In this document: positions 1 to 10,718 of the stretch, piece by piece
How the letters are laid out: each line of letters opens with the position of its first letter
Numbering within the stretch: position 1 is the stretch's first letter
From: Rhynchosporium graminicola
Taxonomy: Eukaryota > Ascomycota > Leotiomycetes > Helotiales > Ploettnerulaceae
Direction of reading: 5' to 3'
DNA length: 64,000 bases
Assembly: GCA_900074885.1 (NCBI GenBank)
Contig: FJUW01000001.1
Location: 744,001-808,000 of the forward strand
Notes under the pieces: generated by a model
The model's input: the letters and a program-made list of their open reading frames with translations, nothing else
The model's database searches: none
Told to the model about the DNA's origin: nothing
Position numbers and translations under genes: made by a program

Positions 1-2526
1 TTAGCTGACCAGATGTACACCTGGTTAACAGCTTGTCCACCGAGAACAGGGTGTAGAATCAATTCATAGAACGCCGGCTGGGCAGTCTCTTCCAAAGAAT
101 CATACACTCCCTGAGCATCGTTTGCCAGATGGTCCCACTGAGTGAGAATGGCGTCTGCTTCGTTATAGTTGAGGATGCTATAGGTATCTGGCCCGAGGAG
201 CTCGTACTTTTTTCGACCAGCGTACATACTGTAGCGATCGAGAATTGAGGAAATGGCGTCGGAGTGTTCGGCTCCAAACTCGCGAGCAGCCCAAAGTTTC
301 ATCCAAGTTAACGCACTATCATATCCCCATTTTGGGGTATCATATGCGAGATCCATAAAGTGTTCTATTGGGATTTCGAGAGCTTTAAGGTCGCCCACAT
401 TAGCAATCCAAACGCGATCTGCTTGGCGGGCGTATGCGAGTTGCATCTACAAGGTCATTAGTGTTAGCATCATCGGGTGATAGCTTCTGCTTCTGACTTA
501 CCTGCTCGACTGTCTTAGAGAGCTGAATAGTATTAATCCACTTATAACTCTTGAACCCTCCGACATAGTCGAAATGATAATACACTCCCGCACCACCACT
601 TCTCGACGTCTCGTTCCCAATTGGAAGACGCCTGATATTGCCCCAGTTATCATCGGTCCATAAGAGTGTGACATGTTCCGGAACAGTTAAACCGAGTTGT
701 TCGTAGTAGCCCTGGACTTCCTTATATAGACACCATAACTGCGGTATGTCACTCACTTTATTATTAGTGAAGACTTTAGCGAGAACTGCTTGCTGGGCTT
801 TTATTGCCGCCTCGAGTACAGCAATAGCCTCGCTATCAGGAAGAGGAATCGGTGAATCTGAGAGTCCTCGTAGACCCACAGTGAAAAGGCTGTTCGCCGC
901 ATATGGCTTTGCTCTTTCGGCACCGTATTCAAAGTAGGAATCGATAGAAGCGTTATTAGAGTGGTATGCCCTGCGAGACTCGTTAGCGTTTCTACATTTG
1001 ATCATTCTGTTGAGAGACTAGGAGCATCCACGTACCAAGCACCATTGCCGCCATATTGCCGGCCAAAATTGTTCCACTCGGCATCAGCGCGCAACATGGG
1101 TTCTGTCTTGTCAGCTCGCGTTCCGTATCTTAAGTAGGGAATTCAGACGCACCCGTGTGGCTACTTCCCATCACGATTCCAAAAGCATCAGCGAGCGGCT
1201 GGTTATCCGTATCGTCAGCATTGAACATGGAGGACCACATCGCAGGCCAGAGATAATTCGCTCTAAGTCTCAGTAGTAATTCAAACACTCTTGCATAGAA
1301 AAAGTGATTGAAACCAGCTCCGTACTGGCCGTCCGCGTAATTGGCCCTGAAATAATGTCAGCTTTTCAAATCTCAAACCCTTTCAAATGGGTAAGCTTGC
1401 AAGCATGGACAAGACAGAGATTGAATACATACTGAATCCAGCTCGTTAAGGCCGGCTTTTCATCATTAATGTATATACCTCTAAATTTAATACTCGGCGC
1501 CAACTGCACCTTCTTGCCTCCCTTAGCCCAAACACCATTGACTTTTCTTACGGGGACATCCGCCCACCAGTACCACGGACTAACGCCTAAGCCCTCACTA
1601 ACGTCATATAGACCATAGACCGAACCTCTAAGATCACTACCAGCGATAACAAGAGCGTGGTCGACGCCTGGCAGAGGAGAGACAATGACTTGAGAGATAA
1701 AGGACTCCCATTTTCCTCTGATAGGGGAGACATCGAGTTTGCCAGAGTCGATAAGGAAGTCTATGAGGGAGGATTTGCCGATTGTGCCAGCTATGATGAC
1801 GGTCTTCGTGGAAGCAGAAGAGGATGAGAGGAGGGTTGGGCCCGTGAAGAATTTGTCGGGACCGAGTGTGTACTATATAGCATTCAGAATTTATCATTTA
1901 TTCATCTTCTTGCTAGCTCGATCGCTCATTCATTCCGTGGGCGAACGTCGATGCTAGGGGGTAGGGGCTGGACTCACGTTTACGAAGCTCGTCACGGGCT
2001 GGTACTTGTAGGACACAGTCACGCCTAATGGATTCCTCACCACATGCTCATGCACACTGCTCGTCGGGGGACTGCGCTCTCCAGCTTCCCCAGACGGCGG
2101 CAGCGAGGATCTTTTTTCAGTTTGCACAGCTTCCCCCCCATCTCTCCTAAAGATCCCCCCAAGATGCCGTTTCACGTCACTTTGCCCACGGTCACCTCTT
2201 GTCGCATTCACACTCGTCGCATTTACACTGGGCACGTCTCCAGTGCGAGTAGAATTCCCGTATCCATCCCAATGCCCCAGCGTCAGGCTCTTACCAGTAG
2301 CCTTCCCGAAGTCACCCGCTAGATCCTCCGCCGCGCGAAGAACACCCCACCATTCATCAGCGCTAAGCAAGATCTGGCCGCTCTGAGAGTCGCCCGCGAG
2401 TTTGAGCAAGGAAGCAGATTGAGAAGAGTCTGTTGTTACAGAGTAGGTCTGGCCGAGGGCTATTGCGGGTTTAAGGAGGGTGGAGAAGGAGAGGCCGAGG
2501 GCAAGGAAGTCGAGAGGGATCTTCAT
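1..2526 (-). CDS. GH115 family xylan alpha-1,2-glucuronidase, secreted, 3' end outside window
   Basis: Predicted to remove (4-O-methyl-)glucuronic acid side groups from xylan outside the cell. I read six exons: 2526-1978, 1872-1433, 1346-1153, 1102-1036, 970-502 and 446 to beyond base 1, all in frame, giving about 720 of the roughly 1000 residues usual for the family. The ATG at 2526 opens a signal peptide (MKIPLDFLALGLSFSTLL, cut near residue 25); an in-frame ATG 14 codons upstream would bury it. Family hallmarks are TVIIAGTIG, PGVDHALVIAGSDLRG, GVSPWYWWADVP, FRGIYINDE, YLWPAMW and LWTDDNWGN. Exon 1 carries an unusual Ser/Gly/Arg-rich segment at about residues 88-168, between the usual LTLGHWDG and VSYKYQPVTS strands. 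The acceptor of intron 4 (at 971) was chosen because it restores a Trp codon and frame. Alternative identity is unlikely. Confidence 0.9.
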
Positions 2527-4234
2527 CTTGCCGATTGGCTTGGGTTCACGGTCAAATGAGCGCAGCACCGTACGGCACCTGAAGAGCCTTGAGAGAGTGT
2601 GAGAGATGATTATAGGATAAATCTACAATGACGCCAACAGGGCATTGGAAGATTTTAAAGGATAGTGGGAGATTTGATTTCAGATGCCGCCGGTCAAGGG
2701 GGGGGATCTACTGAACGTGCACATTTGGACTCTAAACTTCAGTCAGAAACTCAATAAGATACTTCATATAATAACTTGGCAAATCACTGCCTGTGCAATA
2801 ACTCCAAAATGTTATTCTGTGAAGGCGAAGGCTTTAGAACAGCGCGAATCCTCTTCTGGACATGGAAATCCTGGATTCTGCCGCGGACGCCTTCATACTA
2901 TGTGCCTAGGCCCTATCCCAGCCCAAAACCTCTCCTACATCTACTGACAGCGAAGAATCAGGGTCAGAACATGGAATACATCAAGTATTATCTATAACCG
3001 AATTACAAACCAAATCGACAATCCTCATATGTCACGAGCACTCTCAGACCCATCAGAATCCAATCATGTGATACTGGGTATAACCCTAATTCTGCGGTAG
3101 TGGAGGGAGTGCGTAATTGACGATTATTGACTTTAGAACGGGTTAAGAAGATTCTCGAGTCCACTTTATAAAGAAAGGTTTTGAGACCGAAAGGACGAAA
3201 TCAAGTACGGAAGGGGGTGGACAGTGGATCTCGCCCTCCCTCATATGTTACTTGTATTCTTCAACTTATGGAGAAAAACCTTGAACTCTTGATTGTTGAT
3301 TGGAACGATAGCCTTACTGCTCAACAAGGGAGGGCGGGACCCACTGCCGACCCTCTTTCGTACCTTTCGTACCCAGTTAAACACCCTTCATTTACTATCC
3401 ACAAAGACTCATAATTACATTTGGACTGGGGGGAGAGCAGAGAGAGATCAGACTAATTGACTGTAAAATCAAGGATAATACTAATATATTATAGTAATTT
3501 CATGCTGTGGAGATTGAGATTTCCTACGAGGTGTGAAGGGTAAATTATGTCACCGCCTTTGGGCAGAACGTGGAAATAAGTCTGGTTGGTTGGTTGACCC
3601 CCATGTTCTGCCCCCGTGCAAATAATCGCTTCCTCCGTGGGTCTGAACCCGATAGGGTATTTTGATGAGGAGTAGAGCCCCGGTAGATTCAGACTTCTGA
3701 GCTAACTCTGAGAGAAGTCAGGAAGACGCGGGCTATCAATGTAGTGTACGGAGGTAGAGGCCAGAAGTTTAGGCTCACCGCTTGCTTTCTGCCTATACAA
3801 TTGGAGTTGCAGAACCGGGCGGTGCCCCCGTAGATGTAGATGTTGTCTGTACGAGAGAAAAGAGAAAGGAGGTAAGAAGTAACAGGTGTGGTATAAGAAC
3901 TAAGGAACTGATGTAAGGCTACAAATGGAGTGAATAGTTCTGTCACTCCCCTTATGCTTTGCTAAATATGCCTCCTAGCCCGCATACTCCGCTACCTAAG
4001 GAAACAAGTGGAATGTTCCGTCCCGACAATGCTCTTCGTGTATCTCCTTCATATCTCCTCTACATCCAAGAAGCCGTGAAGTACTAATCCCATAATTATA
4101 CGCAATGATGTTCCTATTCCGCATAGTAATTCCTGAGCGTAGATATGCGTATGTAGGAAGTATTCCCAGGAACCCTAGCTTTTGTCAACGTGAATCCAGA
4201 TATCTCAATTATCTAGGTAAAGCTTACTTATTCC
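2527..4234. other. intergenic, no gene seen
   Basis: About 1.7 kb between the GH115 start and the end of the small secreted protein gene. The open frames here are short, lack domain patterns and have no convincing splice sites. The first couple of hundred bases presumably hold the GH115 promoter; nothing specific could be recognised. Confidence 0.5.
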
Positions 4235-4576
4235 TTAACATTTGACGTTACATGCAGGCCAATCGTAGGATCCCGACTCCCGACATTCAACCTCTCCTCC
4301 GTGAGGAGGGAGTACGCCACCTGCCCCCGAGTAAGGGTCACTCCGACAAAAAGTGTACATCAGCGCCGTCTTGCCAGACGAATTCGCCAAGGGACATTTT
4401 CTTGCACCCGTGTTCCAGACACCTTTTTCACCAAGACCCATCGCATCCCTCCTGTTCAGGAGCCCCCATTCCACATCTTTAGTAGTAGCGCCGCGATAAA
4501 GCTGACAGACGACAAGCGTGTAGGCATCAGTGGTAGCGGTAGCGAGAGCGAGGAGGAGTAATTTCGTAGTATGCAT
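4235..4576 (-). CDS. small secreted cysteine-rich protein, candidate effector-like
   Basis: Unrecognised 113-residue protein without introns. The first 18 residues (MHTTKLLLLALATATTDA) form a clear signal peptide, so the product should be secreted. The mature part of about 95 residues has six cysteines (24, 61, 77, 98, 109, 113), an even number that would allow three disulfides, and ends directly on the last Cys. Size, secretion and cysteine content are those of fungal effector or antimicrobial-type small secreted proteins; no named family was recognised. It lies at the edge of a 3.5-kb AT-rich stretch with an inverted-repeat element, and an imperfect 41-bp tandem duplication lies about 120 bases upstream of its ATG. 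Expression and secretion are inferences; a chance open frame is possible but the signal peptide argues against it. Confidence 0.6.
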   Translation of the reverse strand: MHTTKLLLLALATATTDAYTLVVCQLYRGATTKDVEWGLLNRRDAMGLGEKGVWNTGARKCPLANSSGKTALMYTFCRSDPYSGAGGVLPPHGGEVECRESGSYDWPACNVKC

Positions 4577-6831
4577 GGTGTTGGATATATTGGAGGATGT
4601 GAGGAACGTGGGTAGAACTCGACGTTAGGCCGGAGCAGGTAGTATTAGCATCGATATATATACTTCTCTCACTTTGTACAGAAGGAGTTAAGCTGTACTA
4701 GTAAAACTATTTTATAGTAGGCATATATCAATCGCTATACTAGTAAAACTATTTAATAGCAGGCATATATTAATCGCTCAATCGCAATTGATATAGTTCA
4801 AGTTCAAAAAAAAAAAAGGTTTTGATTACGAGTACAAACCGAGTAGTTGTCACGTTCTAAGGTATGAACCTGGTCGAGATGCGCGGAGCTAAGGGTTTAC
4901 GCGCCTTACGGACAAGTAAGAAGGCACATATCAAAGGAGGATGCGCATATCAAGGCAGTTATGCAAACCAAGTGGGTTGCACAACCTCAGGAGCCATCTC
5001 AATTTGTTTGGCAGTAATCATCGAAAGGTAGTCCCCTCTTAGGATACTCTGAAGTCTACAGTGTAGACGAGACGGGCCTATTTTGAGCTTCTTAATCTTA
5101 CTTGATGAAAAAGCAAAAACTCCTTAAGGAAACCAACTCTAGTCTTTATACAATATAGCTTAGAAAGGTGCCATTCTAGGTTTCTTACTTACAGCGCTTC
5201 AATGTTGTGGCTCTCCGGATCTAAACCAGCTTTCGTAGCTGTGTTTCGCCCGGTCACAGGTAACTTTATCGACCTAGGGATTGCGTTCACTGGTTACTTG
5301 TTCCTTCGGTGTAATACCATCTCGGCTCTCGCAAATGCAAACTCGTATCAATAGTTACGAAGTCACGAAGACTCCAGTGTTTTTTGATTTATCCACGTTA
5401 CATTAATCGATCATATCCGATATGATCTCACACGGTTCCTAGCGTTTGTCAACACGGCAGATAGGTAACGACAAGTAAACTTTTTTATGCAAGTCTTTGT
5501 GTATACGACACAATTCTAGAAACGCTCGATAGAGCTCACCGAAATACATGCGCTGCACTGCGAAGCTGATTACAAGAAGCTGCAGAATCTGATTAGCTTT
5601 CCTGAGAGGGTTGAGATCCATCTCCGTCGCACCTTACTATTTGGTAGTAGCTATGAAATTCTATAATCTGCTTGTGGTGTGATCTTAACACCGCGGACGC
5701 AGTAATTTTATGAATTCTTCGACCAGCCAGTCTATCAGGTAAGCCAGTCACGCTTCTGACAATAGGTAGTAATTTAAGAAGCGAGCACTTGCTTTACTTC
5801 GTACAGTTATTAAGTAATATACAAACCGTAGTTTGTGGTAGTGCCTTCCGTATAGCTAAGGGTTATAGACGAATTATATCTTAATGCCTTCAATCTTTGT
5901 GTCCTAGCTGAGCGAGGCTTTAAGTAAGTACACAGCTAGCGAATTACGATCATTTACACCCTACACTAGTACTAGACGCAAATCAAAAGTCGTAAACAAT
6001 CCAAATAAGAAGCACCGGGGCATCCATATTCAACTCCGTTAGCACGGGCTCCAGTGGAACATTATCCGCTCCGCTGCGGTCAGAGTTGCGCTGGACCGTG
6101 CCATGCTAAGGTCGCTTAATCCTGACCAACAGCAGAAGTAAATTCTTCAAGACTGGACATGAATCTGGTCAGAATTGTCAAAATTGATAGGATTGAACCT
6201 ATCCTTAGGTAGTTATGTAGAAATCGCTATTCCTTGAGATATATAAAATACGAGATTTTAGTCGTATTACACTATTACCTAAACTTCGATGTTCCTTCGG
6301 ACAAATGGGTTTATCCGGCCCGAGAAATGCACACCCTGGCCGCAGCTGAACGGATAGAATTTACCCTTCGCATGAGGTAAGAAGTAGATTGGCCTGGTGG
6401 TCTGATATAAGAGCGCCAGGACTTATTAATCTCACGTGCAGCCAGACCCGAGGCTCCATATCTGAATTTAGAGTACTTCGTATTCCTGCGTGACAGAACG
6501 GGTCTAAAGAGCCAGGTGCAGGGCGCTGATCAAAACTACTTACTAGTAGATAACTGGACTTTCATTCGCCAAAAAGACGAAATGGCACGGAGTGTTCCTT
6601 GAGAACTTGGATACCCACGCCAATTCTGAATGTGTGTGGTTGATACGCATACATAATGCAGATTGTTGTCGGGATTTCGTTTCGAACCCAGCACGCAGGC
6701 TCCCGGACGGATTGCCAGCAAGGTTTTACCTACTGCAAAAGCTCCACAATATGGTATCAGGTGTGGGAGATGTAATGAAGATGTAACCCTTTATATTAGG
6801 GAAGACAATTCAAATTTACAATGCTCTATCA
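4577..6831. other. AT-rich gene-free stretch
   Basis: About 2.2 kb of AT-rich DNA with frequent stops in all frames, an A-run at 4806-4818 and no open frame that looks coding. It may be decayed repeat DNA, but no similarity could be tested. Confidence 0.45.
4696..4778. repeat. tandem duplication, two 41-bp copies
   Basis: Copy 1 is 4696-4736 and copy 2 is 4738-4778, head to tail with one base between. They differ at three positions. Each begins TACTAGTAAAACTATTT and ends with AATCGCT. The pair lies upstream of the small secreted protein gene, so it falls in its putative promoter region. Confidence 0.85.
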
Positions 6832-7734
6832 GGCCGATTGTCCCCTATGCATCCCCTTGTCTGAAACAGTATTTTGCATACATCCCCCACCCAGATAGGT
6901 GGCTAGTTTATGCCGTGCGATGTAAATCTGTAGAATTACACCATCAGCGACATTCATAATAATCGAATACCTAAATTGAAGCTACAATTACCTCTTATTA
7001 CCATGTCAGATATAACCTTCTCTGTTGAGCAACTCGACGCTCTGCAAGTCGATAACGACCTCTTCCTAGATCTAGATCTTCACTTCCTTGATCAGCTTAA
7101 TAATGACTCATTACCACTTTTTAACTAGAAAATCACGCTTCTAGATTGAGTTGCTTCATATATCCTAATCGACCTTTTTATACTCTGAATGCTTCGCAAG
7201 AGATCTCGACCTCTATTAAACAAGGCGATAAATACCAGAGGCTATGAGACTTCATAGACGCTGTAATCGATCAGAGAATATAGGACAGGTAGAAGGCGCG
7301 CTATACTCATAGCCAGGCGTTATATATGAATTATAAGTGCTATTCCATAGAAGAAAGTCATCCGTGGAGAGCTCGGGAGAGCTCGTGGTAGCTATTCTCC
7401 AAAGACTAGGAAGGGAGCAGATCCTTCTCTTATACTCGCTGTGGAAGGATTAGTCATAATAACCCTGCTTAGCTGCTTAGAAACTAGTTTGATAGTCATC
7501 TATATATGTCGTTATTACGATCGATCTTGCTCTTCTTATTATATTTAGTCTTGATCTCTGTCGGTTTCTCTGTCTCTCTATTAGTTTAGAAATAACCTTT
7601 AATTCTCCGGAATATAGTCAAAATGCTATTCCTACGCACTGCAAATCGCACGGCATAAAGCAGCCACCTAGTTAGGTGGGGGATGCATGCAAAATACTGT
7701 TTCAGAAAAGGAGACGCATGGGAAACAATCGGCC
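6832..7734. mobile_element. inverted-repeat element, MITE-like or remnant DNA transposon
   Basis: Two 90-bp arms, 6832-6921 and 7645-7734, are reverse complements of each other without gaps and at roughly 85-90 percent identity; many differences are C/T or G/A. Both arms start GGCCGATTGT on the outside and end GCCGTGCGAT on the inside. The 720-base interior is AT-rich and has no intact gene; an open frame of 41 codons starts at 7001, and a frame around 7200-7350 is cut by TGA and TAG codons explicable as C-to-T changes. No clear target-site duplication was found, so the true ends may lie a few bases outside. The arrangement fits a non-autonomous terminal-inverted-repeat element or one damaged by repeat-induced point mutation. 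Confidence 0.6.
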
Positions 7735-8041
7735 CATTTATCATCTCATTTATAAGATAAGAAATCAATAACTTCTGGAATTCTATTGTACAATTCGACT
7801 TATGCTTGAAATCACGGCATCCATTACACTTGGATTCACGGCATCCTTTAGAGTTCTATCACTAGACTTACGGTACTCCACAGTTTAGCGATCATACAGC
7901 AAGAACGAATTGAAGACCCTGATTAGTATCAGAGACTCAGAAGATCTGTTCTTATAAGATCCGTCTCCAAGACCTTATCTTTCGTTCATCGCTCCATTCC
8001 GATTACTCTCTTTCACTACACATTCTTTTAACTCACGCACA
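7735..8041. promoter_or_regulatory. upstream region of the aspartic protease gene
   Basis: About 300 bases between the inverted-repeat element and the protease ATG. The last 100 bases are pyrimidine-rich (CTCTTTCACTACACATTC), a common feature of fungal transcription start regions. No TATA box or named operator was identified. Confidence 0.35.
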
Positions 8042-9442
8042 ATGTACTTCTTTACCGCCGTAGTCTTCTATTTCCTCCTGGGTTGCTGCAGGGCTGCGAC
8101 CATCCAGCACAGATCTAAGGACCAGCCTGAAGGATTTCGAAAGTTCTTCGCGGGTCGTTCCGACGGAGACCTGTCCCATGGTGCCATCGTGCCACTTTCG
8201 CGTGGAGTCAGCACTGCAAGACGCTTTCGAAGAGATGATACACATTCATCAGGCTCACCACTCACTGCTGTTGCCAGGAATCTTCTCGCTGACGTCACTG
8301 TCGGCAGACAGACCTTCAAGGTGGTGATAGATACCGGTAGTAGTGATAGCTGGTAAATGTCCTCTCAGTCTACTCTTAACGTTATTCGCCCTAAGATATT
8401 TCGAATATTTGAACTAACCTTCCGATCCGTAATCTTTGTAGGGTTGCTGTTGCGAAATTCACATGTACTGATGCCAAGTCGAGATCTGTTGACCAAAAAA
8501 CCTGCAACATGGGCACCTTATACACACAGTCAGCAGGTGTGGAGGTGGTTCCCAGAATCAAGTTGAACCAGACCTACGCAAGTGGGGAGTTTGTTTTTGG
8601 GCCGATGGTCCGGGAGAAAATTTCTGTTGGCGGAGTTACAGTGCAAAACGCCCAAATTGGGGCTATAGAATATGCCTTCTGGCGAGGAGACGGCGTCAAT
8701 AGTGGCCTGTTGGGCCTCTCTGGACCTGCAACGTGAGCTATTCTATTCTTGGTAGAGGGAGCCGTGCTAACGTTGAAGTAGGACCACAGCCCAAGACGGG
8801 AACAGAAAGCAGGTTATCTACAATCCCGTCTTTCAAGAGATGGTTCAGCAAAATGTTACTCAACCATTCTTCAGCATGTCAATTGACACCGTAAGCTCTG
8901 GGCCTGCCGGGTTCTTGGTATTTGGAGGTCTACCACCAGTAGCCCACGATAAAACCTTCACCACGGTCCCAATCATTAAGAAGTCCGGCTCGTTCCAAGG
9001 TCCTCTACCATATCCACAAGTCGTGGATTATATCATCGCTGTACCATCATTTACTGTCGACGGCAAAGTTATGGCGATGAACAATCTGGAGATGGTTGTC
9101 GATTCTGGCACGTTCGCCAACATTGTGCCAAATGATCTTGCGGATCAGATCAACGGCCTGTGGAACCCTCCCGCTACCTTCAATGAAAATCGACGCTTGT
9201 ACGCAATAAACTGTGCGGCAACCGCTCCAGATGTTGGAATTACTTTGAATGGGAAGGAATTTCTCATGCCATCCAAGGCTGCTGTACTGAAGGATGGAAC
9301 GGAATGCTTCTCGGCATGGGCAGGAGGGGGAATGATTGGGAAAACTAACAAGTATTTCGTCCTTGGTGATATATTTATGAAGTCCGTTGTTTCGGTATTC
9401 GATCTTGGAACAGCCGAGATGCATTTTGCGGCTCGACTGTAA
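8042..9442 (+). CDS. secreted pepsin-like aspartic protease (A1 family)
   Basis: Three exons, 8042-8352, 8442-8732 and 8782-9442, give 420 residues, a normal length for a fungal pepsin precursor. A signal peptide occupies residues 1-18 (MYFFTAVVFYFLLGCCRA) and is followed by a propeptide of about 60 residues ending near a basic RRFRR site that could be a processing site. The two catalytic aspartates are visible: Asp97 in VIDTGSSDSW and Asp308 in VVDSGT. The carboxy half has GLLGLSGPAT and the usual terminal strand GDIFMKSVVSVFDLG. Joining exon 1 to exon 2 restores the conserved Trp-Val after DTGSSDS. No C-terminal GPI-type tail is seen, so the enzyme is probably released rather than anchored. 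The inverted-repeat element ends about 300 bases upstream. Confidence 0.92.
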
Positions 9443-10718
9443 ACATCGGACGGGTCAACCAGATTGCGGGGGCGCCACTTTCTATCCCCGTGCAAAATGC
9501 TTTTCGACATTTATTACATACTATTTTCCTGTCTCTTCTGACTTGCATTCATGAACGGCTTCAGCTGCAATTTTCATTAGCTGGAGGGTTGTATTTGGGT
9601 TTGTTTACTCTCTCCAAAATCTCTATCTCATAGACCGTACTCTCCTTGACAGAAAACCAGTTGGGCAAATAACGAATGTTGATTTGTGTATCGCCAGTCA
9701 TTAGACATCAGATCTTGATTTATATCGTGGCATGTCTCTATTGATTGCTATTCTCCATTGACAACAAGGCCGTGGGATTGACTTAAGAAAGGTGACTAAG
9801 ACCGTATCCTTGACTGAATGGATCAGTTGTTGAAGTTTGCCAACTTCCCAGTCTGTCTCTGCCGAACATTGAGCTGTTGCGTGGAGAAATGGGGTATAAG
9901 TAACCTTCCTTGAGATTAAACATCAGATAGCCAGAGACTTTAGGCGTGTAAGCCTACACACACTTATAGAAAGTGATTGCAAGGCGCGAAGAGCCTGCGC
10001 ACCCCGGCAAAGCTTTTCTATATGCCCAATCTGTGTTATGGCCACAGCCGCTTGAGTCCAAATTCTGTGTTTGGAGGGCTGGTGGAAGTCTACGGCACGA
10101 TTACTGGCTGCGATGCGAGAGTGTTTATCGAAGTCTGCCCTGCAGGAATAACTGCGACTGGCTATTGGAGAACGGGTCATAAACGACGAGTGGAACGGGT
10201 TGTTGTGATATGCAAAATCATAGGTAGGTATGGATGAGTGGGGTGAGTATCTGGACAAGTTCTGAAACTCCCTTGATCGTGGGTGAACTATTCAAAGGCG
10301 TATCAAGCATATGATTTGAGGTAGATCATATTATAGTAGGTAATACTATGATGAGTGGTGTTCAGCGCCTGTCTATTGAATGAATGATCGATCAGATTCT
10401 TGATGCAAGGTAAAGGTGGAAATATCAGACGTTGATACCCCGTGTGTCTGCCTGAGACATAAGGCTACACAGGGCAAACTACTGCTTATGCATTTATGCA
10501 TGAATAAGGCTGACTGGGTTGCTTACGATGTCCAAGGCTGAGATGTGGCAGAACAAAACAGTAAATCACTGCGCATTTTCGAGTTCGAATTTGCTGACTG
10601 TCCTAACGTATGCTCCTCCGGACCACTGAATAATCTCTATACCGCCTTCATCGTGCGATTTATTAAGCCCACGCAAACGCTATCAAGAGACTGAAGCCGT
10701 TCTGTGCCAAACGAAACA
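9443..10718. other. intergenic, no gene seen
   Basis: About 1.3 kb between two genes of the same strand. Short overlapping open frames near 9923-10258 lie on both strands without domain signals. It should hold the protease terminator and the CTNNBL1 promoter, neither of which can be pinpointed. Confidence 0.45.

Noticed and set aside
6640..6710. Possible tRNA from a TTCGAAC motif
   Set aside because: The flanks do not form the five-base T-arm stem and no acceptor stem or anticodon arm can be drawn.
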